From positions 1 through 16,941 of the forward strand of contig CAIOXF010000165.1 in assembly GCA_903862155.1 (NCBI GenBank): a stretch of 16,941 nucleotides of DNA, read 5' to 3'. Position 1 is the stretch's first letter, and the number at the start of each line of letters is the position of its first letter. Source of the DNA: an uncultured cyanobacterium (GTDB taxonomy: Bacteria; Cyanobacteriota; Cyanobacteriia; PCC-6307; Cyanobiaceae). Of this stretch, positions 1 to 7,655 are shown one piece after another. The notes below the pieces were generated by a model. The model ran no database searches, was not told the DNA's origin, and saw only the letters and a list, made by a program, of their open reading frames with translations. Both the position numbers and the translations under genes were made by a program.

Positions 1-86
1 ACATCAAGGCCAACCACGGCATCGCTGGTGACCCCGGTGTGATCGCCAACAACTACATCGACTACGCCATCGCCGCTCTCGTCTGA
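1..86 (+). CDS. cpcA: Phycocyanin alpha subunit, C-terminal end (partial)
   Basis: Only the last 27 codons are present, read from base 3 and ending at a TGA at 84-86. The tail contains IKANHG and NNYIDYAI, which match the conserved C-terminal helix of phycocyanin alpha subunits. The protein is the bilin-carrying alpha subunit of the phycobilisome rod disc. A strong terminator follows 23 bases after the stop, and the CpcE/CpcF-type bilin lyase genes come next, as expected for a cpcBA(EF) locus. With so little sequence I cannot separate CpcA from the closely related R-phycocyanin alpha (RpcA). Confidence 0.88.
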   Translation, partial: IKANHGIAGDPGVIANNYIDYAIAALV

Positions 87-109
87 TTCCCTCAGCGATT
101 GCTCCCCTC

Positions 110-137
110 AAGGGCTCCCATCTGGGAGCCCTTTTTT
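110..137 (+). terminator. Intrinsic terminator after cpcA
   Basis: A perfect 8-bp GC-rich stem (GGGCTCCC at 112-119, GGGAGCCC at 124-131) closes an ATCT loop and is followed by six Ts. Flanking A-T pairs extend the stem to 110/133. It lies between cpcA and cpcE, so it probably ends most of the abundant phycocyanin transcript and limits read-through into the lyase genes. Confidence 0.93.
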
Positions 138-198
138 GTGTTCAGGCCATCCCCTTCACCTGCGATCATCAACCCATTCGTGCCCATCGCCGCCCTCC

Positions 199-1053
199 AT
201 GGCTGCACTTGAGGCCCCCCTACGGGCCGGTGAACCCATCGCCGGGGAACCGACCGCCGGAACACCCATCAGTGAGGCCGAGGCCATCGAGCGCCTCCGG
301 CAAACCCAGGATTCCTCGCAGCAGTACTACGGCGCCTGGTGGCTGGGCCGCATGCGCAGCCAGCACCCGGAAACCGTGCCCCTGCTGCAGCTGGCCCTGC
401 GCCAGCGCAAGCCCCGCGATCCCGGCGCCGGGGTGGAAGAGAACGCCGTGGCCCGCAATGCGGCCCGGGCCCTGGGAAAACTTGCCCCGGCGGCCCATGC
501 CGCCATCCCCGACCTACTCGACACCCTCGACGACGACGACGACGGGCTCAGGGAGGCGGCAGCCCGCGCCCTCGGTGAACTGAAAGCTGAAGCCGCAGTA
601 CCCCCCTTGTGCCGGCGCCTGGCCAGCGGCCCCGCCGGTGCCGGCGCCCTGCGCCCTGGCACTCCCCGGCTGCAGGAGCCCTGCGAGGCGATGCTCGAAG
701 CCCTGGGCGATATCGGCGTGGCCAGCACCGAGGTGCTCGCGGTGGTGGAGCCGTTTGTGGGACACGAGCGGCCACTGATCCGCAGCGCCGCGGCCCGCAC
801 GCTGCTGCAGCTCAGTGGTGAGGCGCGCTGGGCGGAGGTGCTGCTCGAGCTGCTCGACCATCCGCAGCTGCAGGTGCGCCGGGCCGCCCTGATGGATCTG
901 GGCGGCGCGGGCTGGCGGCCGGCCCTGGGGGCCATCGAGCGCACCCTGGCCGAAAACAGCCTCAAGCTGATCGCCCTGCGGGGCCTGGTGGAACAGGGCC
1001 AGGGCGAACCAGGTGAGGAGGCCCTGCTGGCCTGTATGGATGCCCTGCTGTGA
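199..1053 (+). CDS. cpcE: Phycocyanin alpha-subunit phycocyanobilin lyase, CpcE-type
   Basis: This 284-residue HEAT-repeat protein is one half of the heterodimeric E/F lyase that attaches phycocyanobilin to the conserved cysteine of phycocyanin alpha. The family signature YYGAWWLGRMR is at 43-53. It is followed by HEAT-like helical repeats, for example around NAARALGKLAP (87-97), LREAAARALGELK (117-129) and SAAARTLLQL (206-215). An acidic DDDDD run sits at 111-115. The ATG at 199 is preferred because the longer frame opens with a TTG inside the terminator T-tract. I see no clear ribosome binding site. The stop overlaps the cpcF start in GTGA, indicating translational coupling. It could be the RpcE paralogue if the upstream gene is R-phycocyanin. 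Confidence 0.9.
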   Translation: MAALEAPLRAGEPIAGEPTAGTPISEAEAIERLRQTQDSSQQYYGAWWLGRMRSQHPETVPLLQLALRQRKPRDPGAGVEENAVARNAARALGKLAPAAHAAIPDLLDTLDDDDDGLREAAARALGELKAEAAVPPLCRRLASGPAGAGALRPGTPRLQEPCEAMLEALGDIGVASTEVLAVVEPFVGHERPLIRSAAARTLLQLSGEARWAEVLLELLDHPQLQVRRAALMDLGGAGWRPALGAIERTLAENSLKLIALRGLVEQGQGEPGEEALLACMDALL

Positions 1054-1682
1054 GCACCACTGCCCTGATCGAGGCTCTGCAAAGGGCCGACAGCGCCGCC
1101 GGCCTGCTGGCCGCCACCCGGGAGCTGGCCTGCTGCGGCGATCCCAACGCTGCACCGGCACTGGTTGAGGTGCTCGGGTTCAACAACCCCGGCGCCGCCG
1201 TGGCTGCCGTGGATGGGCTGATTCAGCTGGGCCCCGAGGCCGTGCCAGCCCTGCTGCAGCTCGATCCCCAGAATTACGGCGCCCGGGCCTGGGCCGTGCG
1301 TGCCCTGGCCGGCATCGGCGATGTGCGCGGCCTCGATCTCCTGGAAGACGCCCTGGGCACCGACGTGGCCGCCAGCGTGCGCCGCGCCGCCGCCAAGGGT
1401 CTGGGCCAGCTGCAGCTGGAGGCGCTGGGCGGCGATGAACGCACGTTGGTGCAGGAGCGCTGCCTCACGGCACTGCTGGCCGCCACGGGCGATGGCGAAT
1501 GGGTGGTGCGCTACGCCGTGGCCGTGGGCCTGGAAGCCCTGGGACTGCAGCTGCGTCCCCACCAACCGGCATTGCATCGGCAGGCCCACGGCGGCCTGGA
1601 GGCACTCACCGAACCGACCCGCGAGGAGGTGCTGGTGGTGCGGCTGCGCGCAAACGTGGCCCTCACCAAGCTGGAGGGCTGA
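1050..1682 (+). CDS. cpcF: Phycocyanin alpha-subunit phycocyanobilin lyase, CpcF-type
   Basis: This 210-residue HEAT-repeat protein is the usual size for CpcF and is the obligate partner of CpcE in attaching phycocyanobilin to the alpha subunit. Visible repeat motifs include NNPGAAVAAVDGLIQLG (45-61), YGARAWAVRALAGIGD (76-91) and VVRYAVAVGLEALG (152-165), all common in CpcF-type lyases. Translation begins at a GTG that overlaps the cpcE stop by four bases. The stop overlaps the ATG of the next gene (TGATG), so cpcE, cpcF and the phosphatase gene look like one translationally coupled unit. As with cpcE, assignment to the CpcF rather than RpcF branch rests on context. Confidence 0.9.
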   Translation: MSTTALIEALQRADSAAGLLAATRELACCGDPNAAPALVEVLGFNNPGAAVAAVDGLIQLGPEAVPALLQLDPQNYGARAWAVRALAGIGDVRGLDLLEDALGTDVAASVRRAAAKGLGQLQLEALGGDERTLVQERCLTALLAATGDGEWVVRYAVAVGLEALGLQLRPHQPALHRQAHGGLEALTEPTREEVLVVRLRANVALTKLEG

Positions 1683-2155
1683 TGGCCAAGGACACCCGGG
1701 TGCTGTTCGTGTGCCTCGGCAACATCTGCCGCTCGCCGGCCGCCGAGGGGGTGTTCCTCCACCTACTGGCCCAAGAGGGGCTGGAGGATCGCTTTGTGGT
1801 GGATTCCGCCGGCACCGGCGGCTGGCACGTGGGCAAACCCGCCGACCGGCGCATGCTGGCGGCCGCTGAGCGGCGTGGTATCCATCTGCCCAGCCGGGCC
1901 CGGCAATTGGATGCGGGCGATCTGAGCAGCTTCGATCACATCCTCACGATGGATGCCAGCAACCTGGCGGATGTGCAGGCCCTGGCCCGGGAGGTGGGGA
2001 GCAGCAGCGCCCGGATCGAGCCGCTGGTGCGCTATTGCCGCCGGATGGACGCGCGCGAGGTGCCCGACCCCTACTACGGCGGCCCCGATGGCTTTGAGCA
2101 CGTGCTCGACCTACTCGATGACGCCTGCCGCGGTCTGCTCGAGGAAGTGCGCTAG
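1682..2155 (+). CDS. Low-molecular-weight protein tyrosine phosphatase
   Basis: This 157-residue cytoplasmic enzyme has the complete LMW-PTP active site. The P-loop CLGNICRS starts at residue 11, giving nucleophile C11 and phosphate-binding R17. The general-acid DPYY motif is at 129-132. It would hydrolyse phosphotyrosine on unknown partners. The ATG overlaps the cpcF stop by one base and has GGAGGG four bases upstream (1673-1678), a good ribosome binding site. A phosphatase of this type is commonly found at the edge of the phycobilisome rod locus in marine Synechococcus, but a role in pigmentation is only suggested by position. Its TAG stop shares a CTAG with the convergent panC-cmk gene. 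Confidence 0.93.
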   Translation: MAKDTRVLFVCLGNICRSPAAEGVFLHLLAQEGLEDRFVVDSAGTGGWHVGKPADRRMLAAAERRGIHLPSRARQLDAGDLSSFDHILTMDASNLADVQALAREVGSSSARIEPLVRYCRRMDAREVPDPYYGGPDGFEHVLDLLDDACRGLLEEVR

Positions 2156-3684
2156 CGCGCCGCAGGCGCAGGCCAGGCCTCTTCGGGCACCCGGCTGCGG
2201 AACAGATCCACCAGGGCCTGAATCACGGCGTCGATGGTCATGCCGTCGGTGATGAGCTCCACCGCATCGGCCGCCATCTGCAGGGGGGCCACCTCGCGGG
2301 TGGAATCGAGATGATCGCGCTCGGCGATCTGGGCCTCGAGATCCTCCAGGGGAGGCACCGCAAAGCCGCGCTGCTCCAGATCCAGCGCCCGGCGCCGGGC
2401 CCGCTCGCTCACGGTGGCGGTAAGGAACACCTTCAGCTCTGCGTCGGGAAACACTGCCGTGCCGATGTCGCGGCCTTCGGCCACCAGCCCGCCCCGCTCG
2501 CCCATGGCCTGCTGCTGGCGGGTGAGGGCCTCACGCACGCAGCCGTGGGCCGCCACCACCGACACCTGGGCGGTGACTTCGGGGCTACGGATCGCGCTGG
2601 TCACATCGTGACCATTCACGCTCACCTGCTGCTCGCCCCCGGCCCCGGCCGTGAGCCGCAGATCCAGGCCCTCCAGCAGCGGCGCCACCACAGCCCCATC
2701 AGCTGGATCAACGCCCTGGCGCTGCACCCACCAGGTGACGCCCCGGTACATGGCGCCGGTGTCGAGATAGATCAGGCCGAGCCGCGCAGCAAAGGCCCGG
2801 GTCACGGTGCTCTTGCCCGCTCCGGCAGGGCCGTCAATGGCAACGATGGGGGAGCGGTTCATCAGAAAGGTGTGATCGATCAGGCGGGCCCCACCGCAGT
2901 GAACGGCCGCCGCCAGCAGGCTGAGGCCGTGGGGTGAAGCCAGGGGGCGCAGGCTGTTGGCCTCTACCACCTGCACATAATCCACCGTGAGGCCGGCGGC
3001 CTCGAGGTTGTGGCGCACGGCGGCCACCGGATCAGGGCTGGCACCAGCAGCAGCAAGGGCCCGGGGCAAGGCCAGGGCCTGCTCACGCTCGGCCGGGCTG
3101 AGATAGCGATTGCGGGAGCTAGCAGCCAAACCATCGGGATCACGCACGGTGGCGCAGCCCTGCACCACCACCGGCAGGCTCAGGGCAGCCACCAACTGGC
3201 GCAGGATCACCAGTTGCTGCCAGTCTTTTTCGCCCAGCAGCAGCCGATCGGGCCGCACCAGGGCCAGCAGACGGGTCACCACCGTGGCCACCCCATCGAA
3301 ATGGCCGGGGCGGCGGCGGCCGCAGAGCACCGCCTGCAGATGGGCCGGCACCCGCAGCCCAAAGGCTTCCGCCTCACCGCCCGGATAGATATCCCCCACC
3401 CCAGGGGCAAAGAGCACAGCGGCGCCGGCGGCCTCCGCCAGGGCTGCGTCGGCGCCCAGATCGCGCGGGTAGCGGTGGAAGTCTTCCCCGGGGCCGAATT
3501 GCAGCGGATTCACGAACACGCTCACCACCACCTGGGGCTCAGCGCCACCAGCACACGCGGCCGCCCGTTCGATCAGGCGGCGATGGCCGTGATGCAGGGC
3601 ACCCATGGTGGGCACGAAGTGCACCGGCTGGCGGCAATGGCGGCGCCAGTTGGCCAGCTCAGCCGCGGAGGTGATCAGCTGCAT
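2152..3684 (-). CDS. panC/cmk: Bifunctional pantothenate synthetase / cytidylate kinase
   Basis: This 510-residue protein fuses two enzymes, a known cyanobacterial arrangement. The N-terminal part (about 1-275) is PanC, which joins pantoate and beta-alanine using ATP. It shows FVPTMGALHHGH (23-34), GEKDWQQ (151-157) and SSRNRYLS (189-196). The C-terminal part (about 278-500) is cytidylate kinase, phosphorylating CMP/dCMP. It has P-loop DGPAGAGKST (284-293), DTGAMYRG (308-315) and EGRDIGT (403-409). The chosen ATG begins MQLITSAAEL, the usual PanC N-terminus. An earlier in-frame ATG at 3723 lies inside a terminator hairpin and was not used. The gene is last on this strand and its stop overlaps that of the phosphatase gene. 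Confidence 0.95.
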   Translation of the reverse strand: MQLITSAAELANWRRHCRQPVHFVPTMGALHHGHRRLIERAAACAGGAEPQVVVSVFVNPLQFGPGEDFHRYPRDLGADAALAEAAGAAVLFAPGVGDIYPGGEAEAFGLRVPAHLQAVLCGRRRPGHFDGVATVVTRLLALVRPDRLLLGEKDWQQLVILRQLVAALSLPVVVQGCATVRDPDGLAASSRNRYLSPAEREQALALPRALAAAGASPDPVAAVRHNLEAAGLTVDYVQVVEANSLRPLASPHGLSLLAAAVHCGGARLIDHTFLMNRSPIVAIDGPAGAGKSTVTRAFAARLGLIYLDTGAMYRGVTWWVQRQGVDPADGAVVAPLLEGLDLRLTAGAGGEQQVSVNGHDVTSAIRSPEVTAQVSVVAAHGCVREALTRQQQAMGERGGLVAEGRDIGTAVFPDAELKVFLTATVSERARRRALDLEQRGFAVPPLEDLEAQIAERDHLDSTREVAPLQMAADAVELITDGMTIDAVIQALVDLFRSRVPEEAWPAPAAR

Positions 3685-3705
3685 CAGCCCATGCTCCCAA
3701 ACAGC

Positions 3706-3737
3706 AAAAAGCCCGCCCACCATTGGGTGGACGGGCT
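3706..3737 (-). terminator. Intrinsic terminator after the rlpA-like gene
   Basis: On the minus strand a 12-bp stem (AGCCCGTCCACC with GGTGGGCGGGCT, one G-T pair) closes a CAAT loop and runs into five Ts. It lies 29 bases past the stop of the RlpA-like gene and about 20 bases ahead of the panC-cmk start. The two same-strand genes are therefore probably separate transcription units. Confidence 0.9.
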
Positions 3738-3766
3738 CGGAGATAGGGGTCGGGAGGCCGACGTGT

Positions 3767-4309
3767 TCAGCGGAGCACTTCCAGCTTCACCTGGGCCACA
3801 CCACTGGAAGTAACGCCCAGCTCGCTGGCGGCGCCATGGGCCAGGTCGATCACCCGGTTGCCATGGAAGGGGCCGCGGTCGTTGATGCGCACCACGGCAC
3901 TGCGACCGTTCCACAGATTGGTCACGCGCACACGCGTGCCAAAGGGCAGGGTGCGATGGGCAGCGGTGAGGGTGCCGCGGCGCAGCACTTCTCCACTGGC
4001 GGTGCGGTTTCCGTAGAAGCCAGGGCCATACCAACTGGCCTGGCCCTTGGCAACCTTCACCACGCTCGGCTGGGCAGGAACCGGAGCGATGGGTTGGGGG
4101 AGCACCGGCGAGGGTGCAACGTCCAGGGAGGGGGTGAGGTTGTCGACCTCACGGATGGCGACCTCGGTGCCAGAGACCGTTGCCTTGCGGTTGTCGTCCT
4201 CTTCACCGGCCATCTGGGTGACGGCTAGGGCGGGCGTGACCATGGCCGGAGCCAGGGCACTACCGGAGAGGAGCAGGGCAAGGGCCCCTAGAGAGAAGGT
4301 TCGACGCAT
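3767..4309 (-). CDS. rlpA: RlpA-like secreted double-psi beta-barrel protein
   Basis: This 180-residue exported protein has a Sec signal peptide (Arg2-Arg3, hydrophobic core to about 22, likely cleavage after ALA at 29). A variable Pro-rich linker leads to a C-terminal double-psi beta-barrel domain (about 88-180). The domain shows ASWYG (91-95), TAAHRTLPFG (115-124) and RINDRGPF (141-148). H118 and D144 are 26 residues apart, like the His/Asp pair needed for lytic transglycosylase activity in characterised RlpA, so the catalytic pair looks intact. There is no SPOR domain and no lipobox cysteine, so septal targeting as in E. coli cannot be assumed. A downstream terminator isolates it from panC-cmk. 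Confidence 0.88.
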   Translation of the reverse strand: MRRTFSLGALALLLSGSALAPAMVTPALAVTQMAGEEDDNRKATVSGTEVAIREVDNLTPSLDVAPSPVLPQPIAPVPAQPSVVKVAKGQASWYGPGFYGNRTASGEVLRRGTLTAAHRTLPFGTRVRVTNLWNGRSAVVRINDRGPFHGNRVIDLAHGAASELGVTSSGVAQVKLEVLR

Positions 4310-4394
4310 AACAAGCGAAACCCGCCGCCAGAAGCGGCAACCACAAGCCAAATCAGTGGTTCGTCGGCGTTGGATTGCTGCACAGGCATGGATG

Positions 4395-4407
4395 CACGGA
4401 ATCCGTG
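4395..4407. repeat. Inverted repeat CACGGA-A-TCCGTG
   Basis: A perfect 6-bp inverted repeat with one central base lies 86 bases upstream of the rlpA-like start. A compact symmetric site of this kind could bind a dimeric regulator. No factor can be named, and at this length chance occurrence is possible. Confidence 0.35.
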
Positions 4408-4595
4408 AATCGGCCCGGAAGGTGCAGCGAATTCGCCAGCGGAGTTCCTATCGGGGAAAAACAACAGCGAAACCGTAAGGGGATCAACCGGGCCGATCGG
4501 TCGACTGGACCACCCCCAGGCATGGATCAGGATTGGTGATCTCGGCAGCGAAAGCAGGCCAGTACAGGCCTGAAGCCGATCCAGCAAGACGCCCA

Positions 4596-4625
4596 TTGAT
4601 CAGCGAAGCCGATTTACGGCATAAG
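4596..4625 (+). promoter_or_regulatory. Candidate sigma70-type promoter for purM
   Basis: TTGATC (4596-4601) and CATAAG (4620-4625) are 18 bases apart, each matching four of six consensus positions. This would give a leader of roughly 90 bases before the purM ATG. It is the best-looking pair in the gap but is a weak computational call. Confidence 0.3.
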
Positions 4626-4723
4626 CTCAACTAATCGCCATGCATGCCAATTGGCGGACCGTCCACCCGCCAGCGGTTCGGTGGCATCAGAGGATCGACC
4701 CATAAGACGTTGTGACGAAGCCG

Positions 4724-5761
4724 ATGGATTACCGCACTGCCGGCGTGGATGTGGTGGCCGGGCGGGCGTTCGTGGATCGGATCCGCACCAGCGTGGAAGC
4801 CACACGCCGCCCCGAGGTGGTGGGGGGCCTCGGCGGGTTCGGGGGCCTCTGCCGCCTCCCCTCCGGCCTGAAAGATCCGCTGCTGGTGTCGGGCACCGAT
4901 GGGGTGGGCACCAAGCTCGAGCTCGCCCAAGCCCATGGGCGCCATCACGACGTGGGCATCGACCTGGTGGCCATGTGCGTGAACGACGTGATCACCAGTG
5001 GCGCCGAACCGCTGTTCTTTCTCGACTACATCGCCACCGGCAAGCTCACCCCGGAAGCGATGGCCGAGGTGGTGGAGGGCATCGCCGATGGCTGCCGGCA
5101 GAGCGGCTGCGCCCTGCTCGGGGGCGAAACCGCCGAGATGCCGGGCTTCTATTCACCTGGCCAATACGACTTGGCCGGCTTCTGCGTGGCCGTAGTGGAG
5201 GCTGCCGAACTGATTGATGGCCGTGCGGTTCAGGCTGGCGACCAGATCCTGGCGGTGGCCAGCAGCGGCGTGCACAGCAATGGCTTCAGCCTGGTGCGCC
5301 GCATCCTCGAGGCCCGCCACGTGGATGCCACCACCCCCATGCCCGATGGCAGCGGCACCCTGATGGACGCACTGCTCACCCCCACCCGCCTCTACGGAGA
5401 GCTGGTGAAGGCGCTGAAGGCGGCGGCGGTGCCAGTGCATGGCATGGCCCACATCACCGGCGGCGGCCTGCCAGAAAACCTGCCCCGCTGCCTGCCGGAG
5501 AACGTGCACGCCGTGGTGAATCCCGGCAGCTGGGAACGGCCAGCCCTGTTCCAGTGGCTGCAGGAAGCCGGTGAGGTGCCCGAGGCCGATCTCTGGAACA
5601 CCTTCAACCTGGGCGTGGGCTTCTGCGTGGTGGTGCCACCCGATTCCCTGAACGCCACCCAGGCCGCTGCCGAGGCCGCCGGTTATCGCAGCTGGCACCT
5701 GGGTGCTGTGGCGTCCGGGCCCGCCCAGGGCGGAGCTCCGCTGGCCGGGCTGCCGCTCTGA
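4724..5761 (+). CDS. purM: Phosphoribosylformylglycinamidine cyclo-ligase (AIR synthetase)
   Basis: This 345-residue enzyme catalyses the ATP-dependent ring closure of FGAM to aminoimidazole ribonucleotide, the fifth step of purine synthesis. Family motifs are intact: SGTDGVGTKLE (56-66), MCVNDVITSGAEPLFFLDY (84-102), GGETAEMPG (133-141), SGVHSNGFSL (181-190) and HITGGGLPENLPR (243-255). The ATG giving MDYRTAGVDV is preferred because cyanobacterial PurM proteins begin this way. An in-frame GTG four codons earlier (4712) is possible. It is divergent from rlpA with a 414-base gap. No intrinsic terminator is visible after the stop. Confidence 0.97.
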   Translation: MDYRTAGVDVVAGRAFVDRIRTSVEATRRPEVVGGLGGFGGLCRLPSGLKDPLLVSGTDGVGTKLELAQAHGRHHDVGIDLVAMCVNDVITSGAEPLFFLDYIATGKLTPEAMAEVVEGIADGCRQSGCALLGGETAEMPGFYSPGQYDLAGFCVAVVEAAELIDGRAVQAGDQILAVASSGVHSNGFSLVRRILEARHVDATTPMPDGSGTLMDALLTPTRLYGELVKALKAAAVPVHGMAHITGGGLPENLPRCLPENVHAVVNPGSWERPALFQWLQEAGEVPEADLWNTFNLGVGFCVVVPPDSLNATQAAAEAAGYRSWHLGAVASGPAQGGAPLAGLPL

Positions 5762-5918
5762 AACGGCGGCGCAGCACACCGCAATTGCATCAGGTTCGGG
5801 AACCACGCTTCCGGATACGAGGGCTGCATCTAGTGTCTTGCGATACCGCGTATGCGGGGTAGCGGTGCCGGATCTGCGGATTCGGCAGAGGCGAAGAAAC
5901 AACGCAACGAATCAGCGT

Positions 5919-5923
5919 AAGGA
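5919..5923 (+). promoter_or_regulatory. Ribosome binding site AAGGA
   Basis: AAGGA lies six bases before the ATG at 5930 and only three before a GTG at 5927. The spacing favours the ATG as the start of the following gene. It is one of the few clear Shine-Dalgarno sites in the window. Confidence 0.6.
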
Positions 5924-5929
5924 TCAGTG

Positions 5930-6646
5930 ATGCACTCGGAATTCGGCTCAGGTTCAGCTGCCCAAACCCGTGGTGTAGCGCAAGCCACCGCTATTCCCCC
6001 GGGCAGTGGCGTGACACCCATTACGGCTGGTGGCCGTATCACCCGGCGCCGGAGCTCGGCCGGTCCGGTGCCTCCGGTGCGTCCCCAGCGCCCCCTGGGC
6101 GTGGTGCCCCAGAGTCAGCGGGGCGGCCTGCGGCCCACCTTCCTCACCCTGCGCGACCACGGCAAGGTGTTCGTGGCCGACCTGCCCCGCCTCTCCGATG
6201 GCCAGCTGGCCCACGTGGCCAAGGAGGCCCGCGAGGTGCTCGAAAGCCTGAGCCGTCGCCTCGAGGAGCTGGAGGGCCAAAACTTCCTGACCCAGGCTGA
6301 GCGCGACACCAGGATCCGCGCCTCCACCAAGCGCGATGTGACCGAGCGCTTCATCCGCGCTATCGAGGAAGAGCAGGAACTGCGCCGCAACAACCCCGCC
6401 CTGCGGGCCGCCGCCGGCGAATCCCTGGCCCGGGCCTTCATGCAACTAGCCCGGCACCGCCTGCCCGGCGCCACCTTTGATTCCCTGCTGCAGGAAGCGC
6501 TAGCCGCCTGCGGTCCGGAAGCCGCTGAAGCTGCCGCCCAGGCCAACCCCGAGCACGACGACGAGACCGCCGGCGTCACCAGCCTCACCCGTCCGCCCGC
6601 CATGCCGGTGGTGCTCACCCCCGAACCGGTGGCCCAGGCCGTGTGA
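5930..6646 (+). CDS. Conserved protein of unknown function with disordered ends
   Basis: I do not recognise a named family for this 238-residue protein, though it has the look of a conserved cyanobacterial hypothetical. The N-terminus (1-68) is Gly/Pro/Arg-rich and probably disordered, including RRRSS (39-43). A central segment starts at LRPTFLTLRDHGKVFVADLP (67-86). It is followed by charged helices (about 87-160, rich in E/R/K) that could form a coiled coil, and then a helical stretch to about 195. The C-terminus is acidic then Pro-rich. There is no signal peptide or membrane segment. The 168-base gap upstream contains GGTTC/GAACC (5793-5804). The stop is two bases from the convergent aldo/keto reductase stop. 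Confidence 0.8.
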   Translation: MHSEFGSGSAAQTRGVAQATAIPPGSGVTPITAGGRITRRRSSAGPVPPVRPQRPLGVVPQSQRGGLRPTFLTLRDHGKVFVADLPRLSDGQLAHVAKEAREVLESLSRRLEELEGQNFLTQAERDTRIRASTKRDVTERFIRAIEEEQELRRNNPALRAAAGESLARAFMQLARHRLPGATFDSLLQEALAACGPEAAEAAAQANPEHDDETAGVTSLTRPPAMPVVLTPEPVAQAV

Positions 6647-6648
6647 GC

Positions 6649-7611
6649 TCAGGCGCTCTGGAAGGGATTGGCCGGCATCCGGGCCGGCAACGCCAGCGCC
6701 AGTTGATCCAGGGCGTCGCGCTCACCTGGCTGCAGCTGCCAGCCCAGGGCGGCCTGCACATCAGCCACCTGGGCCGGCCGGCGCAAGCCTGGTATCGGCA
6801 TGGCCCCATGGGCCCGGCACCAGTTCAGGGCCACCGCGGCCAGCGATGCCCCATGGGGCGCGCCGATCTCCTGCATCGAAGCCAGCAGCTCCCCTAGGCC
6901 CGGACCCAACCGGGCGAAGAGAGCCCGGCGGGTGCCGGTGAGCCCCTCGCGTCCTTCCCCGGGGCGGCGGGCCAGCAGGCCCAGGGCCAGGGGGCTGTAG
7001 GCCAGCACCTCAATCCCCAGCTCCCGGCAGGTCTCCAGAATTCCGCCAGGAGCGATCGGCTCGGGGGCCAGCAGGGAAAACTGCACCTGCAGGCTCACCA
7101 GGCGAATGCCCCGGTTCGCCAGGTGGGCGTACACCTGGCGCAGCCGCCGCGGCCCCATGTTCGACACCCCCAGTTCCGCCACCAACCCCTGCACCACCAG
7201 GTCGGCCAGGCCATCGATCAGCGGCAGCTCCTGCCAGGGGGCGTAGCGGGCGGTGCTCCAGTGCAGCTGCACCCGGTCGATCCGCCCGCCGAGGCGTTGG
7301 CAGGAGGCCTCAAACGCCCGCCGGTAGCCGACCCGCCCCAGCCGCCAGGGGAAGGGGGCCAGCTTGGTGGCCAGGCAGAGCTTGTCGCGCTGCTGCTGCG
7401 GCAGGGCGGAAGCGAAACGGCCCAGCAGCGATTCACTGCGGCCGTTGAATCGGCCGGTGCCATAGGAATCGGCGGTGTCAAAAAGGCACAGATCCGCCGC
7501 AATGGCCGCGCGGAAGGTGGCCTCGAGTTCAGCGTCCTGGCTGGGGTTGTACCCCCAGAGGAACTGGTTGCCCCAGGCCCAGGTGCCCACACCAATCCCT
7601 GGATGCGTCAT
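6649..7611 (-). CDS. Aldo/keto reductase family oxidoreductase
   Basis: This 320-residue cytosolic NADPH-type oxidoreductase has the family's catalytic tetrad in order: D45 and Y50 in FDTADSYGTG (44-53), K83 in ATKLAPF (81-87), and H117 in VQLHWS (114-119). The C-terminal IPGLRRPAQVADVQAALGW (293-311) matches the cofactor-binding end of the fold. The substrate cannot be predicted. The ATG at 7609-7611 gives MTHPGIGVGTWAWG, a natural AKR start. A longer frame to 7677 would overlap the divergent small gene. The gene is convergent with the unknown plus-strand gene (two bases between stops) and divergent from a Cys-rich small gene. Confidence 0.93.
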   Translation of the reverse strand: MTHPGIGVGTWAWGNQFLWGYNPSQDAELEATFRAAIAADLCLFDTADSYGTGRFNGRSESLLGRFASALPQQQRDKLCLATKLAPFPWRLGRVGYRRAFEASCQRLGGRIDRVQLHWSTARYAPWQELPLIDGLADLVVQGLVAELGVSNMGPRRLRQVYAHLANRGIRLVSLQVQFSLLAPEPIAPGGILETCRELGIEVLAYSPLALGLLARRPGEGREGLTGTRRALFARLGPGLGELLASMQEIGAPHGASLAAVALNWCRAHGAMPIPGLRRPAQVADVQAALGWQLQPGERDALDQLALALPARMPANPFQSA

Positions 7612-7655
7612 CGTATTGACGAGCCATTGCCGTGCTTGCGGCCCAGCCTCCCAGG

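Larger units (their letters stand above)
4310..4723. other. Divergent intergenic region between rlpA and purM
   Basis: This 414-base stretch holds no convincing gene and is the longest non-coding interval in the window. It looks less GC-rich than the flanking genes. It must carry the start signals of the divergent rlpA-like gene and purM. I see a short GCCGC/GCGGC hairpin (4324-4338) in the rlpA leader, a CACGGA-A-TCCGTG inverted repeat (4395-4407), a CAGGCC/GGCCTG hairpin (4555-4572) without a T-tract, and a candidate promoter facing purM. I do not recognise a riboswitch or a named small RNA, but a small RNA cannot be excluded. Confidence 0.6.

Noticed and set aside
327..1589. A 420-codon open frame on the minus strand across cpcE and cpcF
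   Set aside because: It is a GC-driven shadow: its translation is low-complexity (runs of Ser/Arg/Ala) and the plus-strand frames are clear HEAT-repeat lyases.
3684..3723. Upstream ATG extending panC-cmk by 13 residues
   Set aside because: It would place the start inside the rlpA terminator hairpin, and PanC homologues start at the later methionine.
3010..3813. A 267-codon plus-strand frame opposite panC-cmk
   Set aside because: The minus strand encodes intact PanC and Cmk motifs, and the plus frame runs through the rlpA terminator.
4555..4572. CAGGCC/GGCCTG hairpin considered as a terminator
   Set aside because: No T-tract follows on either strand, and no gene ends nearby.
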